A stretch of DNA of 64,000 nt from Gonocerus acuteangulatus (Eukaryota; Arthropoda; Insecta; Hemiptera; Coreidae), in NCBI GenBank assembly GCA_946811695.1, contig OX328132.1, positions 92,461,900 through 92,525,899 of the forward strand. The letters run 5' to 3'. The notes below the pieces were generated by a model that had not been told where the DNA came from, ran no database searches, and was given only the letters and a program-made list of their open reading frames with translations. Position numbers and translations under genes: made by a program. Shown in pieces: positions 56,851 to 64,000 of the stretch. How positions within the stretch are numbered: the stretch's first letter is position 1; every line of letters begins with the position of its first letter.

Positions 56851-57231
56851 GTGTCAAGGAAACTTATTAGACTGGTGTGGATGACCTTAGAGACAACTAG
56901 ATTCAAGGTTAAAGCAGGTCGAAAATATTCAGCTCCATTTGACGTTCAAAGAGGCCCTAAGCAGGGTGATCCACTCTCCACCCTACTCTTCAACCTTGTT
57001 CTTGAGTATGTCATTGGGAAAATTAGATCAAACCCTGGCAAAACAATTTACAATAGGCTGACCCAACATCTCGCCAATGTGGATGATGTTATATCAGGCA
57101 GAACATTTGCAGCTGTAGCTGGGGCTCTGGAAGAATTCCTGCGAGCTGCAAGAGAACTCGAACTGGAGGTAAATTTGGAGAAGACGGTTTATATGAAGAC
57201 AGCATTTCTCTCACACCAGCTATTGCAATAA
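56851..57231 (+). pseudogene. LINE reverse transcriptase fragment
   Basis: 126 residues with KLIRLVWMTLETT, GPKQGDPLSTLLFNLVLEYV (RT motif 4) and NRLTQHLANVDDVISGRT, where the usual Y/F-A-DD catalytic box reads ANVDD. The altered active site and missing flanks mark it as inactive. Confidence 0.8.
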
Positions 57232-57655
57232 AACAGAACAAATTCGATATACAAAGAAATAAATAGAATTAATACATTTTATTAGTATTATTGTTTTCTT
57301 TGAAATTACAATCTATACTAAAATTTAATTATGAAATTTGAGTATTTTTTAAAATTAGCATCTTCCAAGGATTGACATCATTGTCTTCACAACTATTTAT
57401 AGGAATAATAAAAAAAGCTGAGTCGGAAAGGATAACTCTATCGGGAACTTGAGAAGTAGCTCCATTATATTTTCTGCTCATAGCCTACTATGTATTGAGG
57501 AAACAATTGATTCAAGCAGTAAGGATGAGAGTAAGAATGTGTGATCCTGGATAGACAGAGACTGCACAGAGAGATTAAGAATAGTTTGCTGTATTTTTCT
57601 TCTCTTTTCTTATTAGCATAAATATGCTTTAGTGGGGACTAAACTGGAAAAAAAA

Positions 57656-57797
57656 AAACGTTACAAAAAAGTGTCCGCTCACGTTCGCCCATGCGCAGTG
57701 GCCATGTACGATAAAGAAGACTGTATGTGTTACAAAAAAGTGTCTGCTGGCGTTCACGCATGTCCAATGGCCATGTACGATAATGATGACTGTATGT
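57656..57797. repeat. Two-copy tandem repeat of about 70 bp
   Basis: Unit begins GTTACAAAAAAGTGTC and contains GGCCATGTACGATAA; copies about 85% alike. Confidence 0.85.
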
Positions 57798-58671
57798 TAT
57801 AGAGTACATTACGTAGGTTTATTGAGTGGACCTAGCGATACAAAATCGGATTATATCAAGGCAAGATATTGAATTTCAAAAAGGCACATTACTTTTTCGC
57901 TTACAAATTTCTAGCCTCTTCCGAACTGGGTGAGTGGTATAATTGCAAGTGCCCCAATCGTTTTTTTTACCGATATATGTAGCATTAACCTCATTTTTAT
58001 ATACAACCCTCCAGGCAGGTGGCGGGCCGTGTGGTAATGCACAACCAGCCTTCTATCATGAAATAAATTTGTAGTAGAAATGTCAACAATGACATTTTAT
58101 TACGTCCTCCCAATGTAAATGTAAATAAAAGTTGTTTTTTTTTTTTTTGTTTTTGTCTTATCCTAAACTAATTATTACTAGATTAAAAATATCCATATTG
58201 ACTAAATCTAAAAATTAATTTTTTATTTCATTTTATTACTAATATTATTATTACTTATATTTCTTCTTTAAAATCGGCATATATTTACAAAATTTTCATT
58301 AAACAAAAAAATATATAAATTTTACTTTTCTGCATACTTATTATATACTCCTTACAGCTACAAACCAAATATATATTTACAATACCTATGACGGGTACAT
58401 GTCAAGCCTGAATGGGTTTATTATGGTGATGTAAATAGTTAATTTGTTTTCAAGCAAGTGAAATGGCTTCATACACAGTAGATTGCAGAAAAGTTCAAAT
58501 CATCTGTTAATTTCTTGTTATTTTAGTCTGATGCCTAGGTTGACAGTGTCAACTAGTGATAGGAGATAATAATGGAGTTGATAATGGATACTGAAAGAAA
58601 TGTCTTTCAATGCAATGTGAAAGGAGTCTACTGAGTTCTCCTGTAACTCTCTGTACAAAATTATGTCTTAC
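57798..58671. other. No exon recognised
   Basis: AT-rich, T runs near 58134-58149. Would be intronic to the minus-strand gene. Confidence 0.45.
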
Positions 58672-58753
58672 CTGTTAAGGAGGAATCAGTTGCCAGGTGA
58701 ACTTCAAGCTCTCTAAAATTTTCAATCGATGGGCTTGTTTGATCCATTTCAGT
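58672..58753 (-). CDS. Candidate first coding exon of the minus-strand gene
   Basis: 82 bases on the minus strand with a clean acceptor (AATTATTTTCAG) and donor (CAG|GTAAGA). It contains an ATG in strong context (GAAATGG) opening 25 codons, MDQTSPSIENFRELEVHLAT..., and leaves one base for the next exon, which fits the acceptor phase of 48248-48912. The implied intron of 9.8 kb is filled with repeats. Further middle exons cannot be excluded. Confidence 0.55.
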
Positions 58754-59580
58754 CTGAAAATAATTGAAGACAAAGATTGAAAAGTAAATTTCAAATAAAC
58801 TTTCAAACAAAAATATAACTATAAATTAAGAAATGTAAAAATTCAGACCCTTATAATTAGGGAACGGATGTTATTGTATTTACATATTTTTTCTGATTCT
58901 TAAATTGTAATTGTTGATGTAATTCTGCACGTTTTAAGTGATTTTAAAGCATTCAAACAGGTTTTCAGTTCACATATTTTGTCAAAAATCCATATTTTTA
59001 CTTTTTCTGCCGTAAATACATATTTAGATATTGTTTTTATTTTTTAATTTGAAAAAATAAAGGGGAAACCGAGTAACAAAATAACGGTTTACCCATTGAG
59101 TCTAGATCACTGTATCTTTTCTAATTCCAAGAAGCAAAGATGGCTGGCAGCCATGCTTCCCCGGCGCTAACGGCCTAGGAGCAGATGTGTTTTAAAAAGA
59201 TATATAACAATTTTTGTTTACCAATTAAATGATTCTTATCAATCTACTCTCTGAAACAAAGGAATTAGTGAAAGTATCATGTCGATATTATTTTGCATCC
59301 TCGATTTATAAATTGGTGAAAATGCTTTATTTTATGAAATAAGATGCCCTTTGAGATCAGACTGATGTCATTTCAAGTTTGATCATTTAAAAATGCATGT
59401 TGTTGCAAAGAATTTTACAAAATAATGTTCATCTCTAGAAATTTTCAACTTCTTTTTTCCCCTTTTCCTAATTTTTATTTATGCTTTATTTTTCAATATC
59501 TTATAGAGTTTTAGTCATTTTGTTCTTTCTATTTATAATAAAGTTCATAATTCTTTATGCTTTTCTTTCTTTCTTCTTAG

Positions 59581-59697
59581 GCTGAAGAAGATGGAGATGA
59601 ATCCATCACAATATTCCAGGAAGAAGTGAGGAGGAGTACCACCGCTGGAGAAAAATGCCGTTCCATCCAAAAATATCATCTCAGCGACGAAAAATAA
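59581..59697 (+). CDS. Candidate terminal exon, plus strand
   Basis: A long pyrimidine tract and TAG acceptor (TTTCTTTCTTCTTAG, ending 59580) precede 38 codons ending TAA. The start is acidic (AEEDGDESITIFQEEV), the end basic and polar. AATAAA overlaps the stop region. No upstream exon identified on this strand; the product is unknown. It lies inside the span of the minus-strand gene. Confidence 0.4.
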   Translation, partial: AEEDGDESITIFQEEVRRSTTAGEKCRSIQKYHLSDEK

Positions 59698-60184
59698 ACA
59701 TATTTCATATATATAGTTAAATATATATGTGCATATATAAATTTTATTTTGCATGAACATCCATTCCCTACTTATAATATATATCTGTGTATGATATGAA
59801 ACAAAGACATTGTGTATTAAATGTTGGCAATAATTTCACCAATGATTATTTAACCCACATTTTCACATCAAATAATAGATTTATATGGCTTTCTGTCATT
59901 TTTATTTATTTTGGTTAATTTTCATATATTAAAGGAACAGAGAGTTGTCAGGGAGTTATTTTTATTATGCAGTTGTATGCAATTATGTAGTTAAAATGTA
60001 AATGAAATGAAATCGTGTCTTTTTTTTATTTTTTTTTTTTTTTTAATATTTCCAATACTATTACAGTATCCATTCTCACACACACAATTTAGGAAGCTTC
60101 AAAAATAAAGAATTTGTGGCCACTCGATGGAGAAATGATTTACTGCCTGAAATTAATATACATAAAGGAATTGAAAGCCACACC
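59698..60184. other. No gene recognised
   Basis: AT-rich; T run near 60020-60045. Confidence 0.5.
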
Positions 60185-60352
60185 ATTCTTCTAGTGGCTA
60201 AGGCTTTGGATTCTCATGTGGGAGATGGGGATTCAAGTCCCACTAGCTTAAGGAATTACCCTCATTTCAGGGCCCATTGAGAGAATTCCCAGCTGCATCA
60301 TGGATTTCTGCGCTAATGACACAGATGTTGATGCGCCGTGACAAAAATAAAA
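60185..60352 (+). mobile_element. Diverged tRNA-headed SINE
   Basis: CTTCTAGTGGCTAAGGC (A box region) and GGGGATTCAAGTCCCAC (B box) form the head; the tail is GCGCTAATGACACAGATG then GATGCGCCGTG and A-rich end. Oldest-looking member of the 726-926 family. Confidence 0.75.
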
Positions 60353-60525
60353 GTAAAAAAATACGTAGTACAGTAACTAAGCTGTTTAACGGGGCAATCT
60401 GACTTTGGACATGGATATATTTTATAGAATAAAATCCAATATTTATTAAAATCTAGAAAACATTATACAACTATTTTTGAGATTATTATACAAAATGAAT
60501 ATATCAATCAATCATTGAATTTGAG

Positions 60526-60529
<4 letters not shown>

Positions 60530-60586
<57 letters not shown>
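60530..60586. repeat. (TA)n microsatellite
   Basis: Pure TA tract next to the 5S-like sequences. Confidence 0.95.
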
Positions 60587-60587
<1 letters not shown>

Positions 60588-60607
60588 ATGCTAATAACAA
60601 AACATTG

Positions 60608-60697
60608 GATACACCGTTTCCCATCGATCAACCAGGTTAAGCAATGTTAGGAGTAGCCAATACTAGTCAATCTAGGAAAAACAGGTGCCATTGGCAT
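60608..60697 (+). pseudogene. 5S rRNA-like sequence, 3' part
   Basis: CCCATCGATCA, GGTTAAGCAATGTTAGGAG and AGGTGCCATTGGCATT follow the order of the 3' two thirds of animal 5S rRNA, with many changes. Judged by eye only; a 5S-derived SINE is possible. Confidence 0.35.
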
Positions 60698-60966
60698 TAT
60701 AAAAGAGAGGCAACCTATAGATAGTCCAGCACAAAAAGATCCCATACAAAAATAAATGCAAATAAATAAAAAAATATATTTTATTCTATGTACAGTTTCG
60801 AGACATTTACTTTCCTAACATACTTTTTGAATAATTAGGGTTCCATACATATATATTGAAAGAACAGTTGGATAGGCAAGCCCCAGGACAGGACTTCCCC
60901 AAACATGGATATTGTAGCTGATTGTAGTCGAAAGACTAGGCAATAGCATCAACATTATACCAATTC

Positions 60967-61033
60967 AGCCAATGACCATAGCCCTTGAATGCACCTGTTC
61001 CTGTTAATCTCTGAAGTTAAGCCAGCACCAGTC
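60967..61033 (+). pseudogene. 5S rRNA-like sequence, 5' part
   Basis: GCCAATGACCATAGCCCTTG, then AATCTCTGAAGTTAAGCCAG, resemble the first 65 or so bases of animal 5S rRNA including the internal promoter A-box area. Diverged and truncated. Confidence 0.4.
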
Positions 61034-61333
61034 AAAAAGATCGGCCTCCAAAAATTATGGGCAAACGTTTGTTTATATCTGTATTGGATCTCACTTTATT
61101 AGGATTTAGTTTCTGTTTGTTTCTCGAACCGTCAACATTACCTCTGTGCATTGTGTGTGAGATTTCTGACACGTTTTTGTTGTGCATTGCTTTGCAAAGT
61201 TGCCTCGATCAGTGAAGTGCACAATATTATCGAATTATTTTTTTATTGAAAGGTCATAATTTCAATTTGTTGACAAATAGCATTTATCTGGAATAAATTC
61301 ACTTGAAATTTTCTTCTTTCCTACTCATTGGAA

Positions 61334-62260
61334 GAAAATATCACTATTGACGAACAGTTATTCTCTACTAAAGCAGGATGCAGGTTTATACAATACAAGC
61401 CAAATAAGCCAGACAAATTTGTGGAATAAAATTCCTGCTTGCAATTGACACAAAATCAAAATATGTATTGAATGGTTTTCCATATTTTGGTAAAAATGAT
61501 GCTCGTCAAAAAGACCAATCTCTCACAGAAAATGTAGTTTGTCAACTTATGGAACCATTTTATAAAAGAAGTTGTAATTTTACTACTGAATTTTGTTTTA
61601 CTACTTTGAAATTAGCAAAACAGTTTCTGAGTAAAGGTAGGGACTATAATACATATGAAGAAGGAAGTGCTAACTAATTTTAAAAAAAAGTAAAGGACTC
61701 CTCTATGACTCGGTCATTCTGAAAAAATGAAAACTTCACTTTTACCGTCTATCAAGGGAAGCCATCGAAAAACATAATTGCATTGAGTACATTACAGTGT
61801 ACTGTAAATGTTCCTTGTGACTCTGAAATGAAAGCAGAAACAATTCCATATTATAACGCTACTAAATACGATGTGGATGAGATGGATCAAATGGCCCGAA
61901 AATAAACTACAAAGACATGCTCAATAAGATGGCCAGTCCAAATATATTACAATATATTAGACTTAGCGCTAATTATTACCGAATAACTGGTAATAATAGG
62001 AAAAGAAGGGATTTCATTTTAAAAATGTGTGAGGAGCTTGCAGAAAACTATATAAGTACAGGGCAACAAGTTGATTTGGCTTCATCAAGACTACCAACAA
62101 GTGCAGATAATAATGGAAAAAAGGTGTACGTGTATAACTAAAAATTAAAATTGCGAAGTTATACATGAAGACTACATGTATAAACTACAGAATCTTTACA
62201 TGTAGAAAATGTGTGGGTTCGACCGAGAAAATTATGTTTTGTAAGCACTGCAAATCTTAA
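61334..62260 (+). pseudogene. piggyBac-like transposase remnant
   Basis: Pieces in several frames keep the order of a piggyBac transposase C-terminal half: ENITIDEQLFSTKAGCRFIQ and YKPNKPDKF, NGFPYFGKNDAR, VYQGKPSKNIIALST, YYNATKYDVDEMDQMARK, RRWPVQ-like, and a Cys-rich tail (CRKCVGS, FCKHCKS) with stop at 62258-62260. Frameshifts and stops inactivate it. An A29 run follows at 62272-62300. Confidence 0.8.
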
Positions 62261-62267
62261 GTGATAT

Positions 62268-62305
<38 letters not shown>

Positions 62306-62437
62306 TTACTGTATTTTGATTAGTGCCATATTTTTATTTGAGTTATTGTCACATATTATGAATAAAATTATAATTCAGAACTTTTATTTATTATAAAAGT
62401 AAGTTCCTCACTTTTTAACAATGGATATAAACAAATG

Positions 62438-62502
62438 CCGGTCAAAATGACCGGTGTCGGTGGTTCTAGGTATAGCACACCAGTCGGCGGTTCTAGTGTT
62501 AA
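62438..62502 (+). repeat. piggyBac-like terminus ending TTAA
   Basis: GCCGGTCAAAATGACCGG, CGGTGGTTCTAGG and CGGCGGTTCTAGTG end in TTAA (62499-62502), the piggyBac target. It lies 180 bp after the transposase relic. No left terminus found. Confidence 0.5.
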
Positions 62503-62742
62503 ACACTAAGAAGTTAAATACTACAAGTCGAGAAAAAGCTCATTTTTCATAAATCAGTGAAAAATTGAAACCTTTGCAAAACTACCCCTACCTAGGCTTT
62601 CTAGGAAACCATAGTTCAGAGAAAAGAACCTACAAAATTGAAAATGACAAATGCGGCAAACTGTCATGTGTACAACATAGTGATAGAAAATAGGGCAGTC
62701 GGACTTGATATGAACTAGTTACTAATATTTAAAATTGTTTAC

Positions 62743-62825
62743 CTCCCAATTCTACGGTGAAGACAGTTGGATGTGTACTGATTGATTTCTGGTTCACTAA
62801 TGCAGAGATGCAGTCCCTCTAACAG
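62743..62825 (-). other. Candidate 5' UTR exon of the minus-strand gene
   Basis: 83 bases on the minus strand between TGTTTTCTCAG and GAG|GTAAAC. It has no ATG. One frame is open, but joining it in frame to 58672-58753 would not give that exon's ATG frame, so an untranslated exon is the simpler reading. Confidence 0.4.
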
Positions 62826-63463
62826 CTGAGAAAACAATGAGTTGCCGTATAAGGAGCAGAATCAGTAGAAATAAGAGAGCACAAGCAATTCAGTAGTAAG
62901 ACTATTTATATAATATGACTAAATTGTAATAAATCTGCTAACATATCAAATATCTTTGATAACCAGAACTACTAATCACAGTAATGGCCCTGGCATTCAA
63001 AGCATCTAAAATAAAAAAAATAACAATGATTCATTAATATTAGAAATCTAAGTTATCAATAGGGAATTCATAAGAACAATAGGTGACTCAGTCTTCTGGC
63101 AGTATTTGTAGGAAAGAAAGAAAGTATTCATAACAACAGGAGCTACTCAATTTACACTTCCAAAGCTTTCTAATGAATCATTGAAATTCAACGTCTAAAA
63201 ATGAATTTTATTTTTTCACCGTTATAATAATGACTTGCAGTCTCAATTCTCCCAAATAAAAAAACAAAGATATTTGTCTTTTACTATATGGAATAATCAT
63301 TTCTATCTAAAAGAGCACTCTAAAAAAAAATGAAGTGATAAGACTTAGAGAGTTTCTTGTTTGAAATGAAAAATATAAAATAAATTAACTTTCATGGAAA
63401 TGGAATTTTATTGGAAGAGAAAATTTATTTTTAACAAATTTAATACTATATATCAAACTCAAT
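62826..63463. other. No gene recognised
   Basis: AT-rich; (GAAA)n-like patch near 63110-63125. Confidence 0.5.
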
Positions 63464-63477
63464 TGTCCTAATATATA

Positions 63478-63831
63478 TTAAAAAAAAAAAATCAGTCCCG
63501 TAACAGGCCACGAGGGCCCTGAGGGGCAGATACTATAGAGGAATCTGATTCATGACCATACGGCACACTAGGGAGATAGTGTGGTCAGTCTATGCTCCGG
63601 CCACCTGATTTTCCCCTTGGCTGCTTCGACTGTAAGCAGTCATTAGCACTACAAGGTACCCATTATTAAATTAATTAAAGGCTGAGTTGGCCTAGGGCCG
63701 GTCAGGGAGGCTGAATTCAACCCATGAACAAAGACACTAGAAGAAAAAATCTTTAGTGCTTGCTCAGGATTTGAACTCAGGTCCTCCAACTTATTAGTCC
63801 AGTGCTCTACCACTGAGCTAACCTCGCCCCC
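63478..63831 (-). mobile_element. Long tRNA-derived SINE, 14-bp duplication
   Basis: On the minus strand it begins GGGGCGAGGTTAGCTCAGTGG, a tRNA-like head with GAGTTCAAATCC B box, has a body of about 250 bp and ends GGGACTGATTTTT. TGTCCTAATATATA is at 63464-63477 and 63832-63845. Different head and body from the 726-926 family, though GTAGTGCTAATGACTG echoes its tail. Confidence 0.9.
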
Positions 63832-63845
63832 TGTCCTAATATATA

Positions 63846-64000
63846 GGTTGTGGAATATTGTTGGTTTGAATTACGTCAAAAGACTTCAAGGTCATCATCG
63901 TTCATTCATCAAAACGAAAGAAGAAGCAAATAGATTAACCTGAATGTCCTGGTAAGCAAGAAATCAGCCAGCGGTAGCAATGTATAAACAGGGATAGGTA
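63846..64000. other. Right edge, no gene seen
   Basis: Short; a plus-strand donor-like CTGGTAAGC at about 63950 has no supported exon. Confidence 0.4.

Overview
The window is AT-rich, intron-bearing, repeat-saturated nuclear DNA from a metazoan, most likely an arthropod. The reasons are the animal-type mobile elements (an env-bearing Ty3/gypsy element, Jockey-like and I-like LINEs, piggyBac, Tc1, pogo and hAT-like relics, tRNA-headed SINEs), long (TA)n and A(n) tracts, and splice-bounded exons. I cannot place it to order or species. No operons, Shine-Dalgarno sites, CRISPR arrays or intact tRNA genes were seen.

Layout. 0-3.5 kb: a Jockey-like LINE tail with a nested SINE, a minisatellite and a reversed copy of repeat family D. 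3.5-12.6 kb: a nearly pristine LTR retrotransposon (3936-12469) with gag, protease, pol and a complete envelope-like gene, inserted into an older family-A-type element. 13-27 kb: repeated copies of family A, interrupted by a TIR DNA transposon (16428-18919), a 5'-truncated LINE (22268-24910), a MITE and SINEs. 27-31 kb: a long-inverted-repeat element with one hAT-like end. 31-36 kb: AT-rich DNA with a foldback, SINEs and a GC-rich candidate first exon. 36.5-39.6 kb: a second full family-A copy that still carries the empty sites of two insertions seen in the first copy. 39.6-47.6 kb: MITE-like elements, a small non-coding LTR element, family D and a large foldback. 48-63 kb: the only plausible host genes, a minus-strand gene with candidate exons at 62743-62825, 58672-58753 and 48248-48912 and a plus-strand terminal exon at 59581-59697, set among degenerate transposase and reverse transcriptase fragments.

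Function. The LTR element is the one coherent system: Gag, a -1 frameshift signal, protease, then after one in-frame stop RT/RNase H/integrase, then an Env resembling baculovirus F / errantivirus envelope proteins with a furin-like site. Its LTRs differ at one base in 526 and it is flanked by a 4-bp duplication, so insertion is recent.

The most unusual structural signal is in repeat families A and D. Both begin with AAAGTCCG, carry a GGTTAACGAACT block and a (TA)n tract, and end in a hairpin followed by GCTAAAA. In each, the arm of the 3' hairpin is repeated inverted near the 5' end, but the arm sequence differs between families. That is the architecture of Helentron-associated (HINE-like) non-autonomous elements. 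No Rep/helicase gene is present in the window.
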